From Gracilaria vermiculophylla (Eukaryota > Rhodophyta > Florideophyceae > Gracilariales > Gracilariaceae), in NCBI GenBank assembly GCA_019155205.2, contig JAHNZQ020003149.1:1116578-1180577 (forward strand): DNA of 64,000 bases, in the 5' to 3' direction. The position numbers and the translations under genes are program-made. The number at the start of each line of letters is the position of its first letter. Within the stretch, counting starts at the first letter, position 1. The notes under the pieces are model-generated. The model did no database searches and was not told the origin of the DNA. It was given only the letters and a program-made list of their open reading frames with translations. This document shows positions 53,330 to 64,000 of the stretch, one piece after another.

Positions 53330-54168
53330 TTGTAACAGTCGGAAGAGTTCTTGGATGTAGTTTCGACGTGAAGATATCTCTCTCAGTGACGTTGATTCTG
53401 TTTCACAAGGTATTGTCAGGCCGTCCAAGCCATTGAGACGGTGAATCAGTCTGAAGTCACGGAGAATGCGTTCTCGCGATCAGAAAAAGCAAAAGCACGG
53501 CTGTCAGGGGCTCTCTGAAGTATTTGTGATGGAAATCCCACTCACAACGTCTCTGCTTCCTTGCGAACACTAGTCAACACAACTTCGAGAGGCAGATCGT
53601 TACTCTTAAGTTGTGTGGCGTAGGACACACGAGTGCTCTTCATAATCACTGTTTTTGCAATGATCCGGAGCATCGGGCCCGCAGCTCTGTAATATTTGAC
53701 GAGAAAGGTTTGTCTCTGTTTTCAAGTGTTATGTTGCAGAACGTGACACGGAGTCAGAGTGAGCTGATCACTACAGAACCATGTTCTGTACTCAGAAGCT
53801 GGACCAATACAACATCAACGGTCAACCTCTGGTTGCTCTCATCGAGGAATTGGATTGTAAGTTGTTGGCTTGAATCTTCGTCTCCATCACTTTCAACTCA
53901 TCAATGTAAAACAGCTATTCGTTACCACGACGGAGAAGTAAGAGAAGGAACATAGAAGAGGGCTTGAACCTCGCATACCGACTCGATAGGAATTGACGCT
54001 GCAATGGCGGAGAATTCTCTGCGATTTGTGAAATGAGTGTGTATTTCGAGTTATTCCAGTATATCCCCAGCTGGTTGAGTATCTGATCCACGAAGAAAGA
54101 ATTGAAATCGAGAACGTTGTAACCGGGATTCGAGTTTGAGCGGCTGGAAGAGAGCGAGAGAGTGAGAG

Positions 54169-54227
<59 letters not shown>

Positions 54228-54482
54228 GTTTGTTTGTTTGTGTTTCTGCCGCAAAAGCATCTTTCGAATAGTATCGCAACTTATGCGTTAACAAAGCCTT
54301 CTGTTAACACAGTCTTCTGTTTCAACAACAATATGCCAAGAGAGGCCATTGAAAGGCAACGAGGTACACGAAGTTTACTTCTAATCTTGTGACTTGAACG
54401 TTTTCACTCCAGAATACCAGATAAAAAGGATAACTACAATGTCGGGGAATTTAGGTTAACATTACTTGAGATAAATATGAAG
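53330..54482. other. Intergenic between zinc-finger 5' end and V-ATPase A 3' end
   Basis: It may include a missing first exon of the zinc-finger gene. It holds the GA microsatellite. Other short ORFs show no motif. Confidence 0.35.
54173..54223. repeat. (GA)n microsatellite
   Basis: About 25 GA units run without interruption, followed by a short (TTTG)n run. It lies about 260 bp beyond the V-ATPase A stop codon. Confidence 0.95.
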
Positions 54483-56527
54483 TTAAGCGAGATCCTCAAT
54501 ATCACGGAAAGCCGCAGTGAGCTTTTCATGAACGGCATTGAGTTCAGCCGTCACCTCCTTCTCGTCAGTAGGCTCAATAAACTTCATGCTGGCAATCGCT
54601 GTCATTAATTCCTCCGCTCCAAGTTTTTCCTTGATGAGCGCAAACGTAACTTTGTTTTCAGAAGTAGATGTGGCCTCGATTGCATTAATTGATAACGTGT
54701 GGAATGCAATCATATTCTTCAACATGAGAACAGATTTGTAGAACGGACAGTAGCGATCGAAAGTAGTAAACGAATTCTGAGCCAAAAAGTCTTCTCGGAT
54801 GAACTTGGCAGTTTCCAGTGTGACCTTATCGGCCTCCGCAAGCGAATCCATACCGACCAGCTGCACAATTTCCATCAAATCATCTTCCTTCTGCAAAATC
54901 TCACGAACGCTTTGCTGCAAGGATACAAACTCCGGGTAGTTTGCTTCATAGAATGATTCAAGAGCTTTTTGGTACTTTGAGTATGAAATGAGCCAATTCA
55001 CGGATGGGAAATGCTTACGCTGAGCAAGCTTCTTGTCAAGACCCCAGAACACCTGCACAATACCAAGCGTAGCGCTTGTTACAGGATCAGAGAAATCACC
55101 ACCAGGAGGCGACACGGCACCCACAATTGTAATGGAGCCTTGGCGTTGCGGGCCACCGATACAATTCACTTTTCCAGCGCGCTCGTAGAAAGAAGCAAGA
55201 CGGGCTGCAAGATAAGCAGGGTAGCCCGAATCGGCGGGCATTTCCGCCAAACGACCAGAAATCTCACGAAGAGCCTCTGCCCAACGAGATGTAGAATCAG
55301 CCATCATAGCCACGTTCATTCCCATGTCTCTATAGTACTCAGAAATGGTGATGCCGGTGTAGATAGAGGCTTCTCGAGCAGCCACAGGCATATTGGAAGT
55401 GTTGGCAACGAGGAGAGTTCTGTTCATGATAGAAACATCCCTGTCATCGACCTTGATGGTGAGTTCCGGAAAGTCCTTCAGCACCTCAGCCATTTCGTTT
55501 CCACGTTCACCACTGAGTCGTTTTTCATAAGCAAGAAAAAGCGTTAGTACTGGGCGTCCTTTCGCAGAATCGATGTTTTGGGACAAGAAATGAGCATGCC
55601 TCGGTGGGAATTGGAACTTACCATCCGACGTATACAATGCAGTCAGAGTTAGAAAACTTGGATAAAGCTTGAGAGATAACAGTTTTGCCACATCCAAAGG
55701 CACCTGGGATGGCACATGTCCCACCCTGAACGGAAGGGAAAAGAGCATCGAGGACTCGCTGGCCAGTGAGAAGTGGTGTATTTGCTCGTAGCTTCTCAGT
55801 GATAGGGCGAGGTTCACGGACGGGCCATTTCTGAATCATATTGAAGGACTTTTCCACTCCGTTGAACTCGAGCTTTATCATTGTTTCCTCAATTGTGTAC
55901 TATAGTGAAACGAAGACAAGAGGAGTTAGTGAACTGATCAAAAAAACAGAGAAGAACATTTTTCTTTTGTCCTAGATCGCAACTTACCTCACCCGGAGGA
56001 GCAATCCAAGTGATCTTGCCCATTTGGTTCGGAGGAATCATAAGCTTGTGAAGAATGAGATCGGTTTCCGGCACAGTACCGAAGACATCACCGGCAGTGA
56101 CCTCATCTCCAATGGCAAAATCGGGGTTGGGGGTGAAGTTCCACTTTTTCGATCGGTCAAGAGCTGGCACAGTCACACCTCTGGGAATGAACATATCGCC
56201 AGTTTTGATGGCAATCTTTTCGAGAGGGCGTTGCACGCCATCAAAAATGTCGCCGACAAGACCCGGACCAAGCTCAACTGAAAGAGGAGCGGCAGTTCTT
56301 TCGACTGGATCGCCGACTGTCAAACCAGCGGTTTCCTCGTACACCTGAATTGTGGCAGATGACCCGGAGAGACGAATAATTTCCCCGAGAAGTTTGAGAT
56401 TTCCCACAGCGACAAGCTCATACATGGCAGCTCCATCCATTTCGTCGGCCGTTACGACAGGTCCTGCGACCTGACGCACAACGCCCTTCTTCATGGCGGT
56501 CACACCGTCTGATCCACCGAGTCCCAT
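54483..56527 (-). CDS. VMA1: V-type proton ATPase catalytic subunit A
   Basis: Three exons, complement(join(54483..55512, 55622..55899, 55988..56527)), total 615 aa, the usual length. Intron 1 (88 nt) has gtaagt and tag and lies after GTG AG codons for PPGE; intron 2 (109 nt) has gtaagt and cag and splits a Cys codon in [15 protein letters not shown]. The protein opens with [20 protein letters not shown]. The catalytic P-loop is GAFGCGKT (residues 246-253), followed by the GERGNE motif, later [17 protein letters not shown]. The last part reads [15 protein letters not shown] and ends with a helical C-terminal domain. It is the ATP-hydrolysing subunit of the V1 part of the pump that acidifies vacuoles and Golgi. 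No intein interrupts it. Confidence 0.97.
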
Positions 56528-59500
56528 TGCTGTTGCCGGGAATTAAGGATGAAGTAAAGTGTTGAAGGCGAGTCAAAAACGGAGAAGCTTGTCGAAGTTG
56601 GACTTCGGAGACAGGGAACGAGAAAGAGATAAAAACCGTTGAAGTGGTGAGGCCCCCTGAGCTATTGGCAACACGATACCGGGATTGGAGAGTTTACGGG
56701 AAAGAAGGACACGTATTAGAGATGCGAAAGAACGTCGAGCGATGGTGTGGTCCAACTGAACACTCAGCTTGTGGGAGCTGTCCAATTGGTGCCCCAGAGC
56801 AGTTTTTTTGTTTTATTTTCGCAATGCGACGCCTCCACTAAGGAGCCCTGACCACCACCTTCCAGGCGCCGTTGGGACTGCCAGGCCACGCCAGAGAGAG
56901 CATAGCAGCCGCTATTGCGATCGGCCCGTTGGACTGCGCGGCGTCGTTCGGCACGAGCGATGGGCCGCTGGAGGCTTGTTTTCGGCTGTGAAAAGCCCGG
57001 TCGCAAGACTCAGCTGACTACCACACGAGAGTGCCATCGTTTACGCCGATCGGCCGCCCCGTAACAAACTTGATGGGTTCAGTAACCCTTCCAAGGTCCA
57101 CACCCGCGTTTGTCATGAGTCGAACACAACCGATCGGGTGTCGCGCGGGTGGGACAGTGGGCTGTGCCGTACGGCCAGGTTCTAGAAACTGAGTTGCTGC
57201 CGACTTAGTTCCGATGTCACTGATTTGTACAATATCTAAGACGCTTTGCTTCCGTAAGCATTATGCTATCGCCTTGTGCATTGAAATGACTGTTTACAAC
57301 ATGGAATAAGAGGTATGAAAGGTAATGTCTGTCAGTAAACCTCTGGTGCTGTCGACTCGACAAGTCTGCACTCTTCAAATCGTAATTTGAAACCTCTGAA
57401 AACTATGGGCGGAGTCTCTGATCATCGCTCTTTTGCGTGACCATTGCTTACTCCAGTTCATCCGTTCATATTCACGTGCAAAATGGCGCAAAAAAGGTGG
57501 ACGTCATGGCCACGAAGAGCACATTTATAGTCTCTCAACCCGTGACGAGTTCTCAAGCACTAGAAATTGTGTTCATTGCTGGCAGTCGTACCGTAGCAGT
57601 ATGAACTCTCACGAATCTGGTGAAGATAGAGCAACGAAACAATCTCGGTTTCTTTGAAAAGATCTTCAAAGATCGGTGAGGCGTACGTTTAGATTTCCAA
57701 CGAAGGGCTGGAAACAGAAATTGCCTCCTACCCGACACAACTTTCGTAGAAACGGATAGGAATGTGTGACAGCTGTTCGGCTTGGTGAACGAAAGGGCTT
57801 CACCGGCTTGGCTTCAAGCTGAAGACTTGTTGAGCATTGAAGAGCGGTTTCTGACAGCCGCGCCTGTTCTCAATTATGCCCAGGATCGTTCGCGGGAATT
57901 TCGTCACGAATTCAAATGCTCGCTTTTTTTTTTATATCGAGAAACGTCTAACTTGGATGAATCACGCCCAACACTTTTCCCGGAACATCCTCAAGGCAAC
58001 TGTGGACGACACCGTCACACGACTAGTTCGTGTCTCTACCCGTATATCGTTTTCCGCGGAAAAAATTGTGAAAAGAAGTGCCTGCAGCAGCTCAGTTGGT
58101 ACAGGACGAACGTATACAAGACGAACTTTGAATCGATGGCACCGAACAGGTAACGCCAAGATAGTTTGTGTCAAAAAGCAAGGAGACTTCACGCTGTCAC
58201 CCATGACCCTGCCCCCCCGTCGCTTTGGTCGAGTACTAGGTGCTCTGGAGGATTCGAAACAAGTAAACGTTTCCATGAGGTCTCACGTCGAAATCAGCGT
58301 GATGAGTAACCAAAATTATCTCAGCTTCTTGGACCACAACAGCTTGTACAAGTGAGAGACTGGATGGGCTTGGGTGGGTGTTGTCTCACCACGGAATTAC
58401 GGAATGAGCTTGCACGAATGAGTGTGTTCTTGTGGTCGTTGACGAAGAAAAATCTTGAACGTCGGGAAACGTATTTTCCTTTCCAATTGATTTTCGCACC
58501 TTTGTACCCACGAGAACACAGAAACCGTAAAAAAGAACACAGCGTCCGACTGCTGCTGGCTGCTGACGTCGGTGACCATGAAGCACGAATATTTGCTAAT
58601 CATGTGAAGACTATGGCATCGGCAACCATGCTTACATTCCTTCGTGTAGATGTGAGCTTCACCAAACACATTGAAATGTAATATGGGGGTTTGTTTCTTT
58701 CGCGAAATTATCATATCGTTGGCTGCCCGGAGCACAAAATCAATGTGATTAACTGAATACGCCGTGCTGAAGGCAAGCAAGAAGCTTCATGGGCAAGCTT
58801 CAAATTACAAATGAGGAACTCGTTTTTGCAGGTGAACTCACATGATTCTACCAAGGAATATGGGAGTCCTAGTAATATCATAAAACTGAGATGAATACGT
58901 AGACTGTCATCACATTCAGAATTCAGGGGGGTGGGCAGGAAGGAGCAGCAAGCGTGTATTCGCTTGAGCTGTTCATAGTGTAGATGCTGCGGTATTGTGC
59001 ACCTCGGAAGAAAGCGTCCCGGCGATTTCTCTACCGCGTAGCAGGGGTACCGCGTTGGCATCCATTGGGAGGATAGTGTCGGAAATTCAGTGGTCTTGAA
59101 GTTGACCGCCATCCCCCACCCCAGGTTTTCTTCTTTCACCTCAGCTGCTCACCCAACAATACGAAATTGCTATGCTCTTGAGGATTTTTCCACGAATGCA
59201 ATTACAAGAAAAAACTTGTAAGTAGCTGACTGAATAATGAACACAACTTGAATATCATTGTGGCGTAGCACAAAGTGAAGCTGCTGCTTGTGCACACACA
59301 ACAACGACGTGGGACTGTGGCTGCAGTACGCTGCGGTGTGTCCAAATGAATCTCATATTTTTTGGACGGATATAGATAATTTTATCTTGCTGTCGTCCGT
59401 GGACCCGAATGGATCAAGCAGTACACCGACCAGTCAGCGACCCGCGTGGTGACCTGCTACATAATTCACCTTTATTTCTCATCGTCAGCTCGCAGTTCAT

Positions 59501-59726
59501 CCACCCGCTATCGTGAGCCGCCACCCGCATATTTTGCAAGCGCGCCACCACTCAGCTCAACGTACAATCCCCCGACAGGCCTCCGCACGCCCATTCCCCC
59601 CGCAGTTCGTGCGCTCGCTACTTCAGTGCAAAACAGCTACAGCACCCGCTGTGGTACCTCAAAGGCGTTGTGTAGCCCACTCATTCCGCAACAGCCGCTT
59701 CCACGAGACCCCCAACGCTCCTCACG
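56528..59726. other. 3.2-kb gene-poor stretch between V-ATPase A and J-domain gene
   Basis: Several ORFs of 60-160 codons overlap on both strands. The longest from ATG (57876-58355 plus, 159 codons) is Arg/Ser/Thr-rich without a motif. A D-arm-like box (agctcagttggtac) occurs near 58090, but the rest of a tRNA does not fold. No RNA gene is supported. Confidence 0.4.
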
Positions 59727-60584
59727 ATGGTGGATGAACAGACATCGAAAGACGATTCCAACGCCCAGCAACTTATTGAAGCCACGCTTACTAAGCTTGA
59801 TCTTGATACTACGCCTTTCGAAGAGCTTCAACTCGCTCGAGTCGTCACGAGAAAGCAACAGCAAATCACGTTCGTCAACTACAATTCCGATCAGGACGAC
59901 TCCGACTCCGACGAGGAGGACGGAAAACTCATCACCACCAGAGAATATCATGACAACGGTCAGCCGCGACTGTTTAAAACATTCCAACGCCTCACCGATC
60001 ACGCTGGTGTCCAGTACAGGCGCGTCGTAGAGGAAAAGCATTTCGACACGGACGGTGTCTGTCGAGTGGATGTTCATTTTGCCATCGGCCAACCATATCT
60101 GTATCGAAAGCACTACTGGCCTAACCAAAGGCTCAAGTCCGAATCTGTGTTTATGGTGGATGACGAAGTAACCATGAGCTGTAAGAAATGGGGCCACTGG
60201 CGAACATACTACGACACCGGTAATGTCAAGACGGAACTGCAATACCGAGATGGTGTTCGTTATGGGTTTTGTAAGCGATACGCACCGGACGGGGCTGTGG
60301 AGTGGGTTAAAGACTATACCAAGCAATATTTGGACCGCATTGAAGAATTCAACGAGAAGAAAGGAAAAGTCACCTTCACCATAGTGGACGCTTACAAAGT
60401 CCTCGGGTTCGAATCCCTACCAGACTCCATCAAGGAAGTCAATTCTCAATACCGCTCCAAATGCGCTCTTTTCCATCCCGATAAAACTCCGGACCCCAAT
60501 GCTACCGAAGAGTTCACCAAGATTAGCCGAGCTCGTGATGTTCTGAAGGACTACTTCGAGAATCACGGTCACCCATCCCAGTAA
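59727..60584 (+). CDS. YwqK/MORN-like repeat protein with C-terminal J-domain
   Basis: The 285-aa product starts at ATG 59727. An acidic N terminus (DSDSDEEDGK) leads into beta-strand repeats of the YwqK type: LITTREYHDNGQPRLFKTFQ, HWRTYYDTGNVKTELQYRDG, then VRYGFCKRYAPDGAVEWVKDY. A C-terminal J-domain follows: DAYKVLGFESLPDSIKEVNSQY then FHPDKTP with the HPD motif near 250-252 and a final KISRARDVLKDYF helix. J-domains stimulate Hsp70 ATPase; YwqK-type repeats are beta-strand protein-interaction modules. The combination suggests a client-specific co-chaperone, but the client is unknown. No targeting peptide, so cytosolic or nuclear. It is convergent with the SET gene, 37 bp apart. Confidence 0.85.
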   Translation: MVDEQTSKDDSNAQQLIEATLTKLDLDTTPFEELQLARVVTRKQQQITFVNYNSDQDDSDSDEEDGKLITTREYHDNGQPRLFKTFQRLTDHAGVQYRRVVEEKHFDTDGVCRVDVHFAIGQPYLYRKHYWPNQRLKSESVFMVDDEVTMSCKKWGHWRTYYDTGNVKTELQYRDGVRYGFCKRYAPDGAVEWVKDYTKQYLDRIEEFNEKKGKVTFTIVDAYKVLGFESLPDSIKEVNSQYRSKCALFHPDKTPDPNATEEFTKISRARDVLKDYFENHGHPSQ

Positions 60585-60621
60585 ACCATCGGCTGCCGAT
60601 GCGACAAAACCTCTTGCGTTC

Positions 60622-62113
60622 TTATTGTGAAAGTGCAATGCTTTTTAACAGCTTTTTCTTCTCCACTCGGTACTTTATCGCAAGCTCCTCTGTCACACTT
60701 TCGAACAGCCCCTTTCGTAGTAGAGCCTCGTCCTCCTCCAAGGTTGTTGCCATTGCATTTAGTTCCGCGTCGCAAAGTTCTCGTAATGTTGTCTCTGCTG
60801 CCTTCCTATCCCCGCCAAGTTTTCGGGTAACGGCATCCACTACTCTCCTGTCAAACCCTCCCCTCTTGGCTATCAACGCTTTTTCAGGAACCCCCAACAT
60901 TCTTTCAACACTACGGTCAAATGTGAAGGTGTCGCCTGGATTATCCGGATCAATAAATCCAAAATACTGCAGAAAGGCGTCATTACTCTGGGCGCCATAA
61001 GAAATGAAAACTTCGTCTCCCGGTTGGTAATCTTCTCCGCTGCGCACCTGAAACTTCTCTGCAAAGTACTCGAATGAAACTTCTGCTTTTTCGGTTACGC
61101 GAGACTTGTGATTAAAGAAATCGATCCCTGGAGCCATGACATATCGTCGCAGCTCGGTACCTTGTATGGCCTTCACAATCCTTGGTGTGAGTACATCATA
61201 CGCAACAAGCGCGAACAGGGCAGTTAAACCCCCTTGGACAGCGAGAGAGGAAGAGAGACGAAACATAGGAACGTGAATGGGATCAGTTTCAAGAATTTTG
61301 CGAACATCAGCTAATTCGATGGGCGCACTGCGGCGATACTGACTTACCGTTCAGCGCATTCTGCAATGGTAAGGCGTTTAGAACTGGCCAAAGAATAACA
61401 TTGGCGGTGATGAAGATCATGAGACGAAGACGTTGTTTGAACGGCGCAAGTTCCAGTGGTCCTTGAAAGGATCTGCTACGCACGCAGTGAACAACCAAAA
61501 GGAAATCGGCGTACTTCACTCCTCTCATGATTGAGTTGTTCGTCGTGTTCAGCATATCGTACCACTTTTTGTATTCCTTTCGTTGTTCTTGAACCGCTTG
61601 TACAAGGCGAGGGTTTTGCAATTCCGCGAGCTCTTCATCTGACCAACTGTATGGCAAATGAAACGAAGCAGGCAAAAGGGAGGCCCACAGATGCAGTTCG
61701 TTTCCTTTGTCGGTGCTGCAATCCAATGTTCGCAAGGCTAAACGAATGTACCACGGCAGTCTGTTCCATGTTTCGCTTGACACCTTCTCTGGAAACGGTG
61801 ACCGCTTTGCGTCAAGGGATGTCACTTCTAGAGCTCTGTTTCGACTAAGGGAAACAAGTAGGTCGCCCTTCCGTAAAGGTGAAGATGCAACCATTCCTCT
61901 CGGCGCTACTGCATTAGAAGATGGACCAAAGGAGGTAAGTTCGACAGCACCTAGTTCTATACCGCTTCTCGCGGCCCATGAAGTGAACTGTTTCTCAGCA
62001 GAAACGGTTTCTGCGTGTTGCAGATGTTCTGAGCTGCTCAGCGTGCATTTCGGTGTAGCATTGGGACGAATCTTCTTGGAACGAAGAGATGTGTTAGTAC
62101 AAAATGCAGGCAT
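60622..62113 (-). CDS. SET-domain protein, Rubisco-LSMT-like, probably plastid
   Basis: Two exons, complement(join(60622..61232, 61348..62113)), give 458 aa from ATG 62113. The 115-nt intron begins gtaagt, has a long pyrimidine tract (ctctctcttcctctctcgct-like) and ends aag; it splits a Gly codon and joins LQNALNG to GLTALFALVAYD. Exon 1 starts with MPAFCTNTSLRSKKIR, a plastid-like presequence, then APRGMVASSPLRKGDLLVSL (the conserved SET start) and YADFLLVVHCVRSRSF. Exon 2 has MAPGIDFFNHKS and EVFISYGAQSNDAFLQYFGF, the SAM-site and end motifs of this SET class. The family methylates lysines of Rubisco and aldolase in plants. A hydrophobic insert around the splice junction (LRLMIFITANVILW to LTALFALVAYD) is unusual. 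Confidence 0.88.
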
Positions 62114-63271
62114 GGTACAAACGATGGCCCACAGCACTGATCTTGGTTGCGCTGCGTGTGTCTGAGGGATTTGTGATAGATGGGAAAGGAATTGGGAGCG
62201 AAGTTTTTCGTATTTGTCTGAAAGTCGGCGGAGGCTTTTTACTGACTGCTGGATGCAGAGTTTTTCGGTTGCACTTCTGAAGCTCTTGGAAGGCTGAGAA
62301 CGGAGCGCTCTGATATTATGAGTCCGTGGTTAATGTGCCTCTACTTCGTAAAGACGGCCCGGTTTTTCCCTTGGTATTTTCTTCTCGATGAGATTCTGGT
62401 TAACGTCGCAAAATTGAATCGACTATACTGAATGCTATATTGGATGAAAACTTCGTAATACAGCCCGTGGATTGGATGATTGGACTCGCTTCCTTCTTTC
62501 AGTCCCACGAGAGCTTGCAGGAAATGGAGCACCTACGGTTCTAAAGCATTTCTTTTAGAGCCTTGGAGAACAAATCGAGCAAAAAAGGCGCGAGCTCATG
62601 CAAAATTTAAAAAATCCTGTACCGCAATCGCTTCTTTATTACGGTGCTGTGCAACAACCTGAGCTCACTGCGTGTTTCTTCTCAGGGACGTTCTGAACAA
62701 GCGCAGACCGGCGGATGCACGCCCATTTTAGCCTTCTTATTGGCCAGCTAGACATTTTTCTAAAGTGGTCCTGATTGCCGCTGATCGTACCTTGATGGGG
62801 CGCGCTGTAAGGACATCTCCACCGGTTGGCGTAAAACATCAAATTATCAAATATTTTCCTTTTTGCTCCCGCCGACGTCTCCCACCGGTAAGACTTGAAA
62901 GGCAAAATTTTACACCAGAGCAAAATGAGGGTGCAAATTGGAAGAATTTTCCTCAAAAATTTGCCTTCGTGTAGTGTAGAACGCGGTTTATGCGCATGAA
63001 ACGCGTGTCAGATCGATAGCGAGGTCAAGTCGCAGGACTTGCGACACGATGCGAACGTGGCGCACGTGTACGTCGTGTGCCTTGCTTACTCACAGTAGGG
63101 TGCCGCGGCCTATTTATGGACACGAGTAATACCCGCCGGCGTACAAGTTGCGGGCATGCCTCTCGCTTTTGAGAGTCCCCAAACCAAGTCCGGCGGCAGG
63201 CCCATTCATACTGACCAAAAGTTACCCGGTTGCTTGCGTCTTCAAAGACCGCAACAGAACTCACCAACACC
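62114..63271. other. Intergenic upstream region
   Basis: It lies between divergent starts at 62113 (minus) and 63272 (plus). A tatttat box at about 63112-63118 lies about 155 bp before the next ATG and could be a TATA element. Nothing else is recognised. Confidence 0.35.
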
Positions 63272-63717
63272 ATGGCCGCCAACCCCGTCATAAATTCTGT
63301 CTCTCTTGCCGAGGCATTTCTTCAGAAGTGCAAGGAAGTCTCCGGTGGAAAGACCATGACCCATGGCGGGATCTTCGGAGACTGGATAGAGACCTACGCC
63401 CGGACTGCGGAACGCGCAGACCGCGAGCGGCGCTTCAGCCTCACACGCTACCCTTTCAAAGCCGGCGCGACCGCATCTGCTTTCGTCGGAAGCTTCTTCG
63501 ACAACAAGGAGTGGACCGCGCTGCAGGATCTCTAAGCAGCCGAGCATGTTCTCAGTAGCAGAGCATCAGGCGAAGTACAACAACACCGCCGGCTACTGGT
63601 CTGCCATACACCAAATTGCCTACGCTCTGAGGCAGGAGGCGTTCGACGCCGGAAAGAAGGACGAAGCCGAGAAGTTCGATGCTTGGGCGTATATCTTCGT
63701 GCGCTACTCCCTGTAGG
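63272..63717 (+). pseudogene. Small unrecognised gene in two frames (frame break near 63530)
   Basis: From ATG 63272 an 87-codon frame ends with TAA at 63533-63535 (SFFDNKEWTALQDL). A second frame, shifted by one base, has ATG at 63547 and runs 56 codons to TAG at 63717 (AEHQAKYNNTAGYWSAIHQI then ALRQEAFDAGKKDEAEKFDA). In that second frame the DNA is open back before the first stop, so a single-base change would give one protein of about 145 aa. Both halves have the same codon bias toward G+C third positions and look like a helical soluble protein, which chance rarely gives. I do not recognise the family. It may be a sequencing or assembly indel, a true broken gene, or two adjoining ORFs. Confidence 0.5.
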
Positions 63718-64000
63718 TGCTTGGACTCCGCGCCGAGTTTTAACGCATGGCGGCGAAGGACCCGATGCGCGCGAAGCTTGTGTTGTCTGTAGTACAGTGG
63801 CTCCTACGGCAATATGGTGGTTTGGCCTTAAGGCATAATATTCCTAAGGAGGGTTCGTAATTTATTAGCTGGACCACGTGGTGCATAATATTGTCCGCGT
63901 GCGCTACAGTATCCTTAAGGTACGGTAGAATTTATTATTTATTTTAGATATTTTATGCAGGTAATTAGCACAGTAGTGCGACCTGCCGAGGCGGGCTCCC
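63718..64000. repeat. 3' flank with short imperfect direct repeats
   Basis: The motif gcataatatt occurs at 63833 and 63883. ccttaagg occurs at 63826 and again within tccttaagg near 63912. Two related segments near 63843-63867 and 63912-63938 (ctaaggagggttcgtaattt against cttaaggtacggtagaattt) suggest a decayed repeat of about 75 bp. No gene is seen. Confidence 0.5.

Noticed and set aside
58078..58143. Possible tRNA with an A-box-like agctcagttggtac
   Set aside because: D-stem and T-arm do not pair and the T-loop consensus is missing.
60400..60416. T-loop-like ggttcgaatccc
   Set aside because: It lies inside the J-domain coding sequence (KVLGFESLPDS) and has no matching tRNA arms.
61161..61266. 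Start of the SET C-terminal half at an internal ATG (61266)
   Set aside because: This ATG lies in the pyrimidine tract of the intron; splicing joins the exon at 61232 with the family sequence intact.

Overview
The window looks like nuclear DNA of a photosynthetic eukaryote with a primary-type plastid, most likely a red alga. That lineage call is an inference. About 29 protein genes are supported. They are core eukaryotic genes (26S proteasome RPN3, symplekin, UTP18, MCM5, XPC/Rad4, V-ATPase subunit A, ER glucosidase I, COX5B) mixed with plastid-type genes (EF-P, a YqgE/AlgH protein, a Rubisco-methyltransferase-like SET protein, a thylakoid-kinase-like kinase, a GNAT). Putative plastid presequences carry Phe near the N terminus, as is common in red algae. 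Introns are few and short: nine were placed (73-115 nt), and every one is GT-AG. Reading across them joins exons into complete families.

Layout. 0-3.1 kb: an unrecognised gene runs off the left edge, then a two-domain glycosyltransferase. 4.9-11 kb: YqgE-like, RPN3, a plastid zinc-ribbon membrane protein and a lumenal Hsp70 nucleotide exchange factor. 11-17.5 kb: symplekin and an amidase. 17.8-22.7 kb: a first very GC-rich block with plastid EF-P, a kinase and two small or basic proteins. 22.4-24.7 kb: a plastid protein tail-to-tail with UTP18. 24.7-28.2 kb: gene-poor. 28.2-42.1 kb: a second GC-rich block with a RING protein, MCM5, about 4 kb of low-complexity DNA including a ~93-nt nearly pure G run, a mitochondrial carrier, XPC, COX5B and a GNAT. 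42.1-46.8 kb: gene-poor, one orphan ORF. 46.8-56.5 kb: PhzF-like protein, two-domain glyoxalase I, glucosidase I, a C2H2 zinc-finger protein and V-ATPase A. 56.5-59.7 kb: gene-poor. 59.7-64 kb: a YwqK/J-domain protein, the SET protein and a small frame-broken gene.

Genes mostly alternate strands. Divergent pairs share 350-620 bp and convergent pairs often end 27-180 bp apart. There are no operons. GC content shifts in blocks, sometimes inside one gene (MCM5, XPC). In the GC-rich blocks stop codons are so rare that long antisense reading frames appear; these were treated as artefacts.
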